Shown here piece by piece: positions 52,705 through 62,861 of a stretch of DNA of 64,000 bases. Under the pieces are notes generated by a model. That model had not been told where the DNA came from. It was given only the letters and a program-made list of their open reading frames with translations, and ran no database searches. Each line of letters opens with the position of its first letter. Position 1 is the stretch's first letter. This stretch comes from Janthinobacterium sp. 17J80-10 (GTDB lineage Bacteria > Pseudomonadota > Gammaproteobacteria > Burkholderiales > Burkholderiaceae_D): positions 2,170,001-2,234,000 of the forward strand of contig NZ_CP035311.1 in NCBI RefSeq assembly GCF_004114795.1, read 5' to 3'. The position numbers were made by a program, and so were the translations under genes.

Positions 52705-54481
52705 ACCATCCTTCGGCGCGACGCTCGTTGCGCCAGGCCGCACCCGCTTCCGGCTGTGGGCGCCGGGTAGCAGCGAGGCGGCTGTAGCGCTTGAGGATGG
52801 GGCTGTCAGCAAAATGCTGCGGCTGCCCGACGGCTGGTTCGAGCTTGAAACGGATTGCAGCGCCGGGACCCGATACCGTTATCGTATCGACGGCGGCCTC
52901 GCGGTGCCGGACCCGGCTTCGCGCGCCCAGGCCGGCGATGTGCATGACGCCAGCATTGTCTGCGATCCCGCCGCGTACCTCTGGCAAAACACGCAATGGC
53001 AGGGGCGTCCATGGCACGAAACCGTCCTGTACGAATTGCATGCGGGTTTGCTTGGTGGCTTTGCGGGAGTCATGCGGCAGCTGCCGGTACTGGCCCGCCT
53101 CGGCATTACGGCAATCGAACTCATGCCTGTCGCGGATTTTCCGGGGCGCCGCAACTGGGGCTATGACGGCGTGCTGCCGTATGCGCCAGACGCCGCATAC
53201 GGTACCCCAGACGAACTCAAGGCGCTGGTCGATGCCGCGCACGGCCTGGAGATGATGGTATTCCTGGATGTGGTCTACAACCATTTCGGGCCCGACGGCA
53301 ATTACCTCGGCGCCTATGCGCCGGCGTTCTTTCGGGCGGATAGCCGCACGCCCTGGGGAAACGCCATCGACTTCCGCCAGCGCACGGTGCGCGACTTCTT
53401 CACGGAAAACGCCAAGTACTGGCTTGAAGAATTCCGCTTCGATGGCTTGCGGCTCGACGCCGTCCATGCAATCGCCGAAAAGGACTGGCTGCTGGAGATG
53501 GCGCAACAGGTGCGCGCCGCAATGCCGCCGCAGCGCCATGTCCACCTGGTCCTGGAAAACGACGACAATTGCGCCAGCTTGCTCCAACGTACGCCGCAGC
53601 GCCTGTTCGACGCCCAATGGAACGATGATCTGCACCATGCCCTGCATGTCTTGCTGACGGGCGAGCGGGAAGGCTATTACGCCGCCTATGCCGGGCAAGC
53701 TGAAGAAAAGCTTGCGCGCGGGCTTGCCGAGGGCTTCATTTTTCAGGGCGAGGCGCCGCTGTATCCCGGTGGGCATCCGCGCGGCGAGCCGAGTGCCCAT
53801 CTGCCGCCGACGTCCTTCGTTTCTTTTCTCCAGAACCACGACCAGGTTGGCAACCGTGCATTCGGCGAACGCCTGTCCACGCTCGCCAGCCCCGACGCGC
53901 TGCGCGCCGCCATGGCCTTGCTGCTGTTATCGCCGCACATTCCCTTGATTTTCATGGGTGATGAGTATGGTGCGGCCCAGCCGTTTCTCTACTTTACCAG
54001 CCACCTGAATGCGGAACTGGCTGCGGCCGTACGTCAAGGGCGACGCAATGAGTTCGCACGGTTTCCGTCGTTTTCCGACCCCGGGAAGCGCGAAACAATT
54101 CCCGATCCCAACGCCGAACAAACTTTTCTGGACTCCATGCCTGCGTCAGCAGCTGGCGATACAAAGGACTGGCATGACTGGATCCGAAGCCTGTTGCAGA
54201 TCCGCCGCGAACATATCGTTGCACGCCTTGAAGACGCCCGCGCAATCGGTGCCGGGGTGCTCGGCAGCGGGGCGGTCGAGGCGCGCTGGCGCATGGGAGA
54301 CGGCGCGGTCCTGACGATTGCCATCAACCTCGGAAGGGATGCGGTGTCGCGCAAGGCCGCGAGAACAAGCCAGGATGTCCGCTCCACCATCCTGTTTGCC
54401 ACCCATGCGAGCATCGCTGCAAGCCCGGACGCCAACTTGCCACCCCATGCACTCGTCGCCACCCTGGAGACTTCAACATGA
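52691..54481 (+). CDS. treZ: Malto-oligosyltrehalose trehalohydrolase TreZ
   Basis: 596 residues. ATG 52691 gives the expected start PSFKPSFGATLVAPGRTRFRLW (CBM48 beta domain). GH13 residues: Asp256 in GLRLDAVHAI, Glu289 in LVLENDDN, Asp384 in FLQNHDQVGNRAFG. LENDDN and the short GRRNEFARFP segment are characteristic of TreZ. It releases trehalose from maltooligosyl-trehalose made by TreY, encoded two genes downstream. Upstream overlap with glgX is 14 bp and downstream junction with malQ is ATGA. Confidence 0.95.
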   Translation: MPSFKPSFGATLVAPGRTRFRLWAPGSSEAAVALEDGAVSKMLRLPDGWFELETDCSAGTRYRYRIDGGLAVPDPASRAQAGDVHDASIVCDPAAYLWQNTQWQGRPWHETVLYELHAGLLGGFAGVMRQLPVLARLGITAIELMPVADFPGRRNWGYDGVLPYAPDAAYGTPDELKALVDAAHGLEMMVFLDVVYNHFGPDGNYLGAYAPAFFRADSRTPWGNAIDFRQRTVRDFFTENAKYWLEEFRFDGLRLDAVHAIAEKDWLLEMAQQVRAAMPPQRHVHLVLENDDNCASLLQRTPQRLFDAQWNDDLHHALHVLLTGEREGYYAAYAGQAEEKLARGLAEGFIFQGEAPLYPGGHPRGEPSAHLPPTSFVSFLQNHDQVGNRAFGERLSTLASPDALRAAMALLLLSPHIPLIFMGDEYGAAQPFLYFTSHLNAELAAAVRQGRRNEFARFPSFSDPGKRETIPDPNAEQTFLDSMPASAAGDTKDWHDWIRSLLQIRREHIVARLEDARAIGAGVLGSGAVEARWRMGDGAVLTIAINLGRDAVSRKAARTSQDVRSTILFATHASIAASPDANLPPHALVATLETST

Positions 54482-56595
54482 TTCCCACGCAGATTCTGAC
54501 CCTCGCCCGGGCGGCCGGCCTCGAACCATCGTGGACCAATGCCTTCGGAGAGCCACGGGAAGTCGGCGAGGAAAGCCTGCGCACGATCCTTGAAGCGCTC
54601 GGATATCCCTGTGCAAGTGAAAGCCAGTACCGGGACAGCATGGCGCGGCTGGATGCATTGCAAAATGATGCTTCCTTGCCAGCGCTTCTGACTGCCACTG
54701 CCGGAAAGGTCATTCACCTTGGTGCGGCTGGAGGGACAGCCGGCAACATCTGCCGCATAGACCTGGAAAGCGGTGCGCACATCGAAGCGCGCATCCGTGA
54801 CGACGGCAAAGGCGGGGGCGAGCTTGAACCGGTCGACGAGCCCGGTTATCACCAGTTGCATATCGGCGGCGCTGTTGCAACGCTTGCAGTCGCACCGCAG
54901 CGCTGCTTCGGGGTTGGCGATGCTGTCGGCAAGCTTTACCAGCGGCGCTGGGACGACCCGCGGCTATGGGGATTGGGTGTGCAATTGTATTCGCTGCGGC
55001 GCGCCGGAGACGGCGGCGTCGGCGATTTCACGGCGCTCGCCACGCTGGCGCAAGCGGCTGCCCGGCAGGGCGCCGCGGCGCTGGCGATCAGCCCCGTGCA
55101 CGCCATGTTCAGCGCGGATGTAACGCGATTCAGTCCTTACGGACCTTCCAGCCGCTTGTTCTTGAATGCCTTGCACATCGACCCTGCAGCAGTGCTTGGG
55201 CAAGACGCAATGGCGCGGGCGCTGGCCGAACTCGGGCCGGATGCCGCCGCACGTTATGCGGCACTGGAAGAACCCTGCCTGATCGACTGGCCGGCAGCTG
55301 CCGCCTTGCGGCTGGCGTTGTTGCGCCGATTGTACGAGCGCTTTATCGCAGATGCAGGCAGTGAAGAATTCGAGGCATTTGTCCGGAAAGGCGGCAGAGC
55401 GCTGCAGGATCATGTGCGCTTCGAGACGCTCCATGCCTGGCAACTGGACCACGGCGGCAGCGGTGACTGGCGCACCTGGGCTGGCGGCTTGCGTGACCCG
55501 CGCAGCATGGCGGTGACGGATTTCGCGCGGGAGCACGAGCGCGAGACAAGGTTCCATGAGTTCCTGCAGTGGCAGGCGGCACGCGGCCTTGGCCTTGCGC
55601 AACAGGCTGCGCGTGCTGCCGGCATGCCGATTGGCCTGATCACCGATCTTGCCGTCGGCGCTGACAACGACGGCAGCCAGGCCTGGAGCCGGCAGGGGGA
55701 AATCATCAATGGCTTGTCCGTCGGCGCGCCGCCGGATGTACTCAATACGCGGGGACAGAGCTGGGGGCTGGGAGCCTTTTCGCCGCTGGCCATGAAAGCA
55801 AAGGGCTTTGGCGCCTATATTGAGATGCTGCGAGCGACGTTTGCCTATGCCGGTGGAGCGCGCATCGACCATGCATTGGGCCTGGGACGCATGTGGCTGG
55901 TGCCGGCGGGTGCGTCGCCGGAGCAGGGGGGCTATCTGCGCTATCCCATGCAGGACCTGCTGCGCCTGATCGCCCTGGAATCCTGGCGGCACCGCGCCAT
56001 TGTCATCGGCGAGGATCTCGGCACGGTGCCTCCCGGTTTCGATGTCCAGCTTTCGGAGGCGGGCCTGCTCGGAATCAGGGTATTGCTGTTCCAGCAGCAG
56101 AACGGACGTTTCCTGCGCCCCGACGAGTGGCCCAAGCACGCGATTGCGACCACCACCACGCACGACTTGCCGACGATTGCGGGCTGGTGGCAAGGGCACG
56201 ATATCACGTTGCGCACGCGGCTCGACCTGCTGATGCCTGGCCAGTCCGAAAGCGATGCACGCCTGGAACGCTCACGCGAGCGCGACGCCCTGCAGCAGGC
56301 CATGCATGCTTTCGAGGCCCAGACTAACGATACCGCCCTGGCGGCGGCAGGCGCCTCGGTGCCGCTGGACACGGCCGTGGCATTTGTCGCCGCGACCCCG
56401 GCGCCGCTTGCCATGCTGCCGATCGAGGATGCGCTGGGGCTGGTGGAGCAGCCCAACCTGCCCGGCACTATCGATAGTCATCCGAACTGGCGTCGCCGCC
56501 TGCCACTCCCGGTGGAGAAGGTGCTGGACGAGCCGCAGGTGGCAAGCCGCCTGGCGATCCTGAACAAGACCCGGACCTGCAAGGAAAAACCGTGA
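54478..56595 (+). CDS. malQ: 4-alpha-glucanotransferase MalQ (amylomaltase)
   Basis: 705 residues, proteobacterial length with an N-terminal extension of about 140 residues before the GH77 barrel. Landmarks: RRWDDPRLWGLGVQLYSLR, ALAISPVHAMFSAD, SPYGPSSRLFLN, Asp464 in GARIDHALGLGRMW, Glu512 in IGEDLGTVPPG, Asp563 in TTTTHDLPTIAGWW. It shuffles glucan chains and releases glucose, supplying longer maltodextrins to TreY or phosphorylase. Both gene junctions overlap by 4 bp. Confidence 0.95.
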   Translation: MIPTQILTLARAAGLEPSWTNAFGEPREVGEESLRTILEALGYPCASESQYRDSMARLDALQNDASLPALLTATAGKVIHLGAAGGTAGNICRIDLESGAHIEARIRDDGKGGGELEPVDEPGYHQLHIGGAVATLAVAPQRCFGVGDAVGKLYQRRWDDPRLWGLGVQLYSLRRAGDGGVGDFTALATLAQAAARQGAAALAISPVHAMFSADVTRFSPYGPSSRLFLNALHIDPAAVLGQDAMARALAELGPDAAARYAALEEPCLIDWPAAAALRLALLRRLYERFIADAGSEEFEAFVRKGGRALQDHVRFETLHAWQLDHGGSGDWRTWAGGLRDPRSMAVTDFAREHERETRFHEFLQWQAARGLGLAQQAARAAGMPIGLITDLAVGADNDGSQAWSRQGEIINGLSVGAPPDVLNTRGQSWGLGAFSPLAMKAKGFGAYIEMLRATFAYAGGARIDHALGLGRMWLVPAGASPEQGGYLRYPMQDLLRLIALESWRHRAIVIGEDLGTVPPGFDVQLSEAGLLGIRVLLFQQQNGRFLRPDEWPKHAIATTTTHDLPTIAGWWQGHDITLRTRLDLLMPGQSESDARLERSRERDALQQAMHAFEAQTNDTALAAAGASVPLDTAVAFVAATPAPLAMLPIEDALGLVEQPNLPGTIDSHPNWRRRLPLPVEKVLDEPQVASRLAILNKTRTCKEKP

Positions 56596-59399
56596 TCACG
56601 GTACCGACCGCGACTGCGAGGCTGCAGTTGCACAAGGACTTCAGCTTTGCCCATGCCATCGAAGTCTTGCCTTACTACGCCGCGCTCGGCATCAGCCATA
56701 TCTACTCATCTCCCATCCTGACGGCGCGCAGCGGTTCGACGCATGGTTACGACATTGTCGACCCGACCCGTGTCAACGCCGAGCTGGGCGGCGAGGCGGG
56801 CTTGCGCCTGTTTGTGGCCGCCATCCGGCAGGCAGGCATGGGATTGATTCTCGATATCGTGCCAAATCATATGGGTATCGGCGCCGAGAATCCATGGTGG
56901 CAGCACGTGCTGGAGTGGGGGGAAGAAAGCCCCTATGCGCGGTGGTTCGACATTGAATGGCATCCTGCCGACGAGATCCTGGACGGCAAGGTCATGGCGC
57001 CGTTCCTGGGGCAGCCCTATGGCGATGCGCTTGCTGCCGGCGAAATCCGGCTGGAGTATAACCCCACCCGCGGCAAATTCTTTCTTGCCTATTACACGCA
57101 TAGTTTCCCGATTGCGCCGCCAGATTATCTGACTATATTGCAGACGGCAGCGAGCGAGCTGCTGCACCAGGCGGTGGCTGCCTTTGATGCGGGACGCAAC
57201 GAGCAGGGCGTCCTGCCGCAGCAGAATGTGGACGCAGGAATCGCCTTGCTGCGCGAACTCGGCAGCAGCGAGGAGGGGCTTACCGCGATTCAGGCTGCGG
57301 TCGCCGCCTTTGCGCCCGACACTCCACAGGGCCGGGAAGCATTGCATTCCTTGCTGGAACGGCAGCACTACCGGCTTGCCTGGTGGCGCTGTGCCGCCGA
57401 CGGCATCAACTGGCGCAGGTTTTTCGAGGTGACCGACCTGGTCGGCGTAAGGGTGGAGCAGGACGACGTGTTCGAGGCCACTCACGCGCTGATTTTCCGC
57501 CTTTATACCGAGGGACTGATTGACGGCGTGCGTATCGACCATGTCGATGGACTGGCCGATCCAGGTGCATATTGCCGCAAGCTGCGCAATCGCTTGCGGG
57601 CCTTGTCGTCGCAGCGCCCCACGGATCTGCCGCCGGCGCCTGCCTATATCATCGCCGAGAAAATTCTCGCGCATCAGGAATCCTTGCGGCTGGACTGGGA
57701 AATCGATGGCACCAGCGGTTATGACTTCATGGACCGCGCCGGCGCACTGCTGCATGACCCCGCTGGCGAGGCGCCCTTGTCCGCCTTGTGGATGCGATGC
57801 AGCGGACGCGCGCTGGATTTTCCCGCTGAAGTGCGGCAGGCCAGGCGGCAACTGCTTGCCAACAACCTGTCTGGCGAGTTCGAGTCGGCGGCACGTGCGC
57901 TGCATGCCGTGGCGCACACCGACCTGCGCACGCGCGATTTTTCTCTCGGTGCGATTCGCCGGGTGTACGCCGAACTGCTGACGCATTTTCCTGTTTACCG
58001 TACTTACGTCGACGACAACGGCGGCAATGAACTGGACCGGCAAGTCATCGAACATACGCTGGAATCTGCCAGGCAAAGCGTCGAGCGTACTGAAATCCCC
58101 TTGCTCGAGGTCGTCGCGTGCTGGCTGGCCGGTGATCCGCCGCGCGATCCCGATAATCCAAGGGTACGCTTCCTGATGCAGCGGGCAATTACCCGATTTC
58201 AGCAATTGACGCCGCCCCTGGCAGCGAAATCCGTCGAAGATACGGCGTTTTACCGGTATGGACGGCTGTTGTCGCGCAATGAAGTGGGCTCGGACCCCTG
58301 CCAGTTTGCCATCAGCATTGACGCGTTTCACGAAGCGAACCGGCAGCGTGCACTGCTGTTCCCGAATTCGCTCCTGGCGACTGCCACCCACGACCACAAG
58401 CGTGGCGAAGATCTGCGCGCGCGCCTGGCGGTACTAAGCGAATGCCATGCGGACTGGGAGGCGTGCGTACAGGAGTGGATGCAAATCAATGCCGGCTGCC
58501 GCCGCAGCGTGCCCGAGGAGAGCGGCGCGCCGCCAGCAGTCGCGCCGCATCCGGCAGATGAATTGATGCTGTATCAGATGCTGGCAGGTGCCTGGCCTGT
58601 TGGCCTGAAGTCAGATGACTGTGAAGGCGTCATGCAGTTTGCCGCGCGCCTCGAACGATGGCAAACCAAAGCCCTGCGCGAGGCCAAGCAGGTAAGCGAC
58701 TGGGTATCGCCGAACGAAGAGTACGAGGCGGCGTGCCGAGAGTTCCTGTTTGCGATTCTCGACGGCGCCGCGCAACGGCCGTTCTTGGAGCGCCTTGCCG
58801 CGCTTATCGAGCGGATTACGCCAGCCGGCATCATCAACAGCCTGGCCCAGGCGGTGCTGCGCATGACCTCGCCGGGCATACCCGATCTCTACCAGGGGAC
58901 GGACCTGTGGGATTTCAGCCTGGTAGATCCGGATAACCGGCGCGCTGTCGACCATGCCTTGCGCGCCGATTTGCTGCTGCAGTACGATTCCCCCATCACC
59001 GGCATGACAGGGTGGGAATCGGGATGGCTCAAGCAACAGATCGTTTGCCGCACGTTGCAATTGCGGGCAAGGGAACCGGAACTGTTTTTACGCGGCAGTT
59101 ACGTGCCATTGCAAATCACCGGACCCCACGCCGGGCATGTCGTCGCCTTTGCACGCCGCCTGGAGGACCGGACCATACTGGTAATGGTCACGCACCTTGC
59201 CGCATCGCTTCTGGGTAACGCGCCGGTCCACCTGATACCCAGCGTTGCGTGGGAGGGTACCAGGGCCGCAGTGGGCGGGGAGTTGCCTAGTTGCTGGCAG
59301 GATATTTATACCGGAACCGTGATCACGACAGAAGCAGGCCTGCTCGAACTCGGTACGGTGCTTGCTCTGCTGCCGGTTGCGGTACTCGAATCCCGATGA
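56592..59399 (+). CDS. treY: Malto-oligosyltrehalose synthase TreY
   Basis: 935 residues. Starts at GTG 56592, overlapping the malQ stop (GTGA). TreY landmarks: PTATARLQLHKDFSFAHA, YSSPILTARSGSTHGYDIVD, IVPNHMGIG, Asp316 in GVRIDHVDGLADP, Glu356 in IIAEKILA, and THDHKRGEDLRARL, a TreY-specific loop. It converts the reducing end of maltodextrins into a trehalose linkage, completing TreY-TreZ trehalose formation. It is the last gene of the seven-gene operon; no clear terminator follows. Confidence 0.96.
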   Translation: MITVPTATARLQLHKDFSFAHAIEVLPYYAALGISHIYSSPILTARSGSTHGYDIVDPTRVNAELGGEAGLRLFVAAIRQAGMGLILDIVPNHMGIGAENPWWQHVLEWGEESPYARWFDIEWHPADEILDGKVMAPFLGQPYGDALAAGEIRLEYNPTRGKFFLAYYTHSFPIAPPDYLTILQTAASELLHQAVAAFDAGRNEQGVLPQQNVDAGIALLRELGSSEEGLTAIQAAVAAFAPDTPQGREALHSLLERQHYRLAWWRCAADGINWRRFFEVTDLVGVRVEQDDVFEATHALIFRLYTEGLIDGVRIDHVDGLADPGAYCRKLRNRLRALSSQRPTDLPPAPAYIIAEKILAHQESLRLDWEIDGTSGYDFMDRAGALLHDPAGEAPLSALWMRCSGRALDFPAEVRQARRQLLANNLSGEFESAARALHAVAHTDLRTRDFSLGAIRRVYAELLTHFPVYRTYVDDNGGNELDRQVIEHTLESARQSVERTEIPLLEVVACWLAGDPPRDPDNPRVRFLMQRAITRFQQLTPPLAAKSVEDTAFYRYGRLLSRNEVGSDPCQFAISIDAFHEANRQRALLFPNSLLATATHDHKRGEDLRARLAVLSECHADWEACVQEWMQINAGCRRSVPEESGAPPAVAPHPADELMLYQMLAGAWPVGLKSDDCEGVMQFAARLERWQTKALREAKQVSDWVSPNEEYEAACREFLFAILDGAAQRPFLERLAALIERITPAGIINSLAQAVLRMTSPGIPDLYQGTDLWDFSLVDPDNRRAVDHALRADLLLQYDSPITGMTGWESGWLKQQIVCRTLQLRAREPELFLRGSYVPLQITGPHAGHVVAFARRLEDRTILVMVTHLAASLLGNAPVHLIPSVAWEGTRAAVGGELPSCWQDIYTGTVITTEAGLLELGTVLALLPVAVLESR

Positions 59400-59466
59400 C
59401 GCGGCTTTTAACAGGATTGACCATGAAATCGCCGAACACCGGTTTCACGCAGTCACCCGGAAAATA

Positions 59467-59515
59467 TTGATTTACATCATGCAAATTAAAATTTGCTATC
59501 GATAGAATAGGCTTT
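59467..59515 (+). promoter_or_regulatory. FNR/Anr-type site and class II promoter for nrdJ
   Basis: TTGATTTACATCAT (59467-59480) matches the FNR/Anr consensus TTGAT-N4-ATCAA in nine of ten conserved positions. A good -10 element, TAGAAT, lies at 59503-59508. A start of transcription near 59515 would put the site centre at about -41.5, the class II activator position. Strongly suggests induction when oxygen is low. Confidence 0.8.
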
Positions 59516-59581
59516 GACTAATATTTCAATTTAACAATTTTCTTCCGCCTGGCGAATATTCGCGGCATAAAGGAGCCATAC

Positions 59582-62425
59582 ATGCATAACCTGGAAAACG
59601 CGGCAATTGCCCTCGCAGAGCCGCAGGAAATTTGCCAGGAGGTGCTGCTCGAAAAATATGCCAAAGGCGATGAAACCGGCATCGAGCAGGTATTGCTGCG
59701 GGTCGCCACCGCCCTGGCGGAGGTCGAGGCGCCGAAACAGCGCAAGAAACATGCGGATGAATTCCTCTGGGCCATGCAGCATGGCTTTATCCCGGCGGGC
59801 CGGATCGGTAGCGCCGCCGGGACCGGGTTGCAGACGACCCTGATCAACTGTTTCGTCCAGCCTGTAGGCGATTCGATTACCGAGGCAGTGGGAGGCAAAC
59901 CCGGCATTTATACCGCGCTGGCCCAGGCGGCGGAAACCATGCGCCGCGGCGGCGGGGTCGGCTACAATTTTTCCGCGATTCGCCCCAAGGGCGCGCGCGT
60001 CAAGGGCACCGGCAGCAGCGCTTCCGGGCCGATTTCCTACATGAAGGTGTTCGACCGCTCGTGCGAAACGGTGGAATCGGCGGGCGCCCGCCGCGGCGCG
60101 CAAATGGCCGTGCTGAATATAGACCATCCGGATATCTGCGACTTCATCACCGTCAAGCAGGAACGGGGCCAGCTGAACAATTTCAATGTTTCGGTCGGTG
60201 TCACGGACGAATTCATGCGCGCCGTGGAAGCCGATGCCCGCTTCGAGCTGGCGCATGTGGCCGAGCCGAACGAAGAAATCCGCAAGGCAGGCGCCTTCCA
60301 GCGCAGCGATGGCAAATGGGTTTACCGCACTGTGCCCGCGCGTGAGGTCTGGGACCTGATCATGAAAAGCACCTACGCGGCGGCCGAGCCCGGCGTGCTA
60401 TACCTGGACCGCATTCAGCAGGAAAACAACCTGTCCTATTGCGAAGTGGTGGAAGCCACCAATCCCTGCGGCGAGCAGCCCTTGCCTGATTACGGCTGCT
60501 GCTGCCTTGGCAGCCTGAACCTGACAGCCTATGTCAAATCCCCGTTCTCGGACGACGCTGCATTTGACTACGACCTGTTTGCCCGCGTCACCCGCATTGC
60601 CGTGCGCATGCTGGACAACGTGCTGACGGCGACCCGTTGGCCGCTTGAAGAACAGTCCCGTGAAGCTGCCGCCAAGCGCCGCCTTGGCCTGGGATTTACC
60701 GGCCTGGGCGATGCATTGATCATGCTGGGCGTGCGTTACGATTCCGAGCAGGGGCGTGCGCTGGCCGATGAAGTGTCAAAAATGCTGCGCGACACGGCGT
60801 ATGAGGCATCGGGCGAACTGGCGCGCGAACGCAAGCCGTTCCCCCTGTTCGACGCCGACAAATACCTGGCCTCGGGCTTTGCCTCGCGCCTGCCGGAAAA
60901 GCTCAAGAACGCGATCCGCGCCCATGGCCTGCGCAATTCCCACCTGACCTCGATTGCACCGACCGGGACGATTTCGCTGGCCTTTGCCGACAACGCCTCG
61001 AACGGTATCGAACCGGCATTTTCCTGGTTTTACAACCGCGTCAAGCGCATGCCCGATGGCAGCAAGAAGGATTACACTGTAGAAGACCATGCGTATCGCG
61101 TCTACCGGGCGCTTGGCCATGACGTGGAAAACCTGCCGGAAGCATTCGTCTCGGCGCTGGAAATCTCTGCCAAGGATCACATGCTGATGGTGGCGGCGGT
61201 GGCGCCGTATATCGATGCGGCGATTTCCAAGACCGTCAATGTGCCGGAAGATTATCCTTATGACGATTTCCAGGACCTGTACATGGAAGCCTGGCGCAAG
61301 GGCTTGAAAGGCATCACGACCTACCGCCCGAACAAGATTCTCGGCGCCGTGCTGTCGGTGCCGACGGCGACCAGCGCGCCGCAGCCGATCACGCTCTCCG
61401 AGCAGGACAAACGGATCGTGCTGACCGAAATCATGCATTCCCCGCCGCTGGCGTCCCTGCGCTGGCCGTCGCGCCCAGGCTTGCCTGCTGGCGCTTTCGC
61501 CTGGATCAGCGAAACCATTCGCACACCGCAAGGCGATTTCGCGATTGCCGTGTCCGACAAGGGCGGGGTGCCGTTCGAGGTATGGGTACTGGGCGGGCAG
61601 CCGCCGCGCGGACTGGATGCCATCGCCAAGACCCTGTCCACCGATATGCGCGCCAACGACCGCGGCTGGCTACGCAAGAAGCTTTCGATGCTCTCCAGGT
61701 GCTATGGCGATTCGTTCGAGATGCCGATGCCGCCGAATGGCCAAAGCGTACAGGTGCCCAGCGCTACTGCGGCGCTGGCCAGGCTGGTCGAATGGCGCTA
61801 CCGGCAACTGGGCGCGCTGGAAAGCCCGGAGGGCGACCCCACGCCGGTGCTCGATGCGCTATTTTCGCCGCACGAGCCCAAGACGGGTACCGATGGCACG
61901 CTGGCCTGGGTTGCGGATGTCTGCAACCCTGCAACGGAAGACGATTTCGTATTGATGCTCAAGGAGCTGCAAATGCCTGACGGCAGCCGCCGGCCCTACA
62001 GCATGTGGCTGACCGGCGGCCATCCGCGCGCACTCGACGGCTTGTGCAAGATCCTGAGCCTGGACATGCGGGTCATCGATCCCGCCTGGATCGGCATGAA
62101 ATTACGCAAATTGCTCAATTATGCTGAGCCGCGCGGCGACTTCCTTGCCCGCATTCCTGGCAGCGAGAAGCAAGCCAGCTATCCATCCACGGTGGCCTAT
62201 ATTGCCCAGCTGGTGATTCACCGGTACGCCATGCTCGGCATCCTGACGGAATCCGGCGCGCCGGTGCAAGCCATGGGTGTCGTGACGAATGAACCGGCGC
62301 ATCCCGCCAGGACCAGTCCCACCATGGCGGGAAAGCTTTGTCGCGAATGTGGCAACACGACGGTGATCCGCAAGGACGGCTGTGATTTTTGTACGGCCTG
62401 TGGGGCAACGGGCACGTGCGGCTGA
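59582..62425 (+). CDS. nrdJ: Adenosylcobalamin-dependent ribonucleotide reductase (class II)
   Basis: 947 residues; AAAGGAG precedes the ATG. The radical-SAM-free class II catalytic core covers about 20-600: [68 protein letters not shown] (active-site Cys and Glu region), [12 protein letters not shown]. Residues about 625-900 hold two similar copies of a TSCPD-like domain, and the end is a Cys-rich zinc ribbon (CRECG ... CTACG). It makes deoxyribonucleotides without oxygen, with a B12 radical. The upstream FNR-type site fits anaerobic use. No cobalamin riboswitch is visible in the 182-bp leader. Confidence 0.95.
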   Translation: MHNLENAAIALAEPQEICQEVLLEKYAKGDETGIEQVLLRVATALAEVEAPKQRKKHADEFLWAMQHGFIPAGRIGSAAGTGLQTTLINCFVQPVGDSITEAVGGKPGIYTALAQAAETMRRGGGVGYNFSAIRPKGARVKGTGSSASGPISYMKVFDRSCETVESAGARRGAQMAVLNIDHPDICDFITVKQERGQLNNFNVSVGVTDEFMRAVEADARFELAHVAEPNEEIRKAGAFQRSDGKWVYRTVPAREVWDLIMKSTYAAAEPGVLYLDRIQQENNLSYCEVVEATNPCGEQPLPDYGCCCLGSLNLTAYVKSPFSDDAAFDYDLFARVTRIAVRMLDNVLTATRWPLEEQSREAAAKRRLGLGFTGLGDALIMLGVRYDSEQGRALADEVSKMLRDTAYEASGELARERKPFPLFDADKYLASGFASRLPEKLKNAIRAHGLRNSHLTSIAPTGTISLAFADNASNGIEPAFSWFYNRVKRMPDGSKKDYTVEDHAYRVYRALGHDVENLPEAFVSALEISAKDHMLMVAAVAPYIDAAISKTVNVPEDYPYDDFQDLYMEAWRKGLKGITTYRPNKILGAVLSVPTATSAPQPITLSEQDKRIVLTEIMHSPPLASLRWPSRPGLPAGAFAWISETIRTPQGDFAIAVSDKGGVPFEVWVLGGQPPRGLDAIAKTLSTDMRANDRGWLRKKLSMLSRCYGDSFEMPMPPNGQSVQVPSATAALARLVEWRYRQLGALESPEGDPTPVLDALFSPHEPKTGTDGTLAWVADVCNPATEDDFVLMLKELQMPDGSRRPYSMWLTGGHPRALDGLCKILSLDMRVIDPAWIGMKLRKLLNYAEPRGDFLARIPGSEKQASYPSTVAYIAQLVIHRYAMLGILTESGAPVQAMGVVTNEPAHPARTSPTMAGKLCRECGNTTVIRKDGCDFCTACGATGTCG

Positions 62426-62504
62426 TGCGCCGAAGTGGACTTGAATTGTTTTGATGCTGTTTGAATGTTTGAATTTGATCGTTTGTATTTTTTAGGAGAT
62501 GAAA

Positions 62505-62810
62505 ATGCGTCGTTCGATGTTGATGGTAATGTTATCGGCCAGCTTGCTGCCTGGTCTGGCAATGGCGAACGCCGACCTGGCCAAGTCAAAAAACTGCCTG
62601 GGCTGCCATGCAGTCAACAATAAAGTGCTTGGCCCTTCTTTCAAGGATGTGGCGACAAAATATGCCGGCCAGAAGGGCGCGGAAGACCAGCTCGTGCAAA
62701 AGGTATTGAAAGGCAGCACGGGAACCTGGGGGGCAATTGCAATGCCCGCTAATAATGTGACCGAACAGGAAGCCCATACATTGGTGAAATGGATCCTTGC
62801 AACCAAATAA
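62505..62810 (+). CDS. Cytochrome c-551 (c8)-type small monoheme protein
   Basis: 101 residues. ATG 62505 is preferred over ATG 62499 because AGGAG (62494-62498) abuts 62499 but is six bases from 62505. A signal peptide (MLMVMLSASLLPGLAMA) precedes a mature chain of about 80 residues. Heme site CLGCH at Cys31, Cys34, His35; the sixth ligand is Met80 in AIAMPAN. The length and Met placement match cytochrome c-551, a periplasmic carrier used in nitrite or peroxide reduction and other respiration. It follows nrdJ by 79 bp, which may put it under the same low-oxygen control. Confidence 0.93.
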   Translation: MRRSMLMVMLSASLLPGLAMANADLAKSKNCLGCHAVNNKVLGPSFKDVATKYAGQKGAEDQLVQKVLKGSTGTWGAIAMPANNVTEQEAHTLVKWILATK

Positions 62811-62833
62811 GCCCGCAATAACAGACAAGGCCG

Positions 62834-62861
62834 GCCGTCCCTTGCATGGGGCGGCTTTTTT
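62834..62861 (+). terminator. intrinsic terminator after the cytochrome c-551 gene
   Basis: GCCGTCCC (62834-62841) pairs with GGGGCGGC (62848-62855), with one G-T pair and a TTGCAT loop, followed by six Ts. It touches the stop codon of the convergent MscS gene. Confidence 0.88.

Noticed and set aside
59400-59581. Possible cobalamin riboswitch before the B12-dependent reductase
   Set aside because: The leader is too short and no B12-box-like sequence was seen; the FNR-type site explains the region better.
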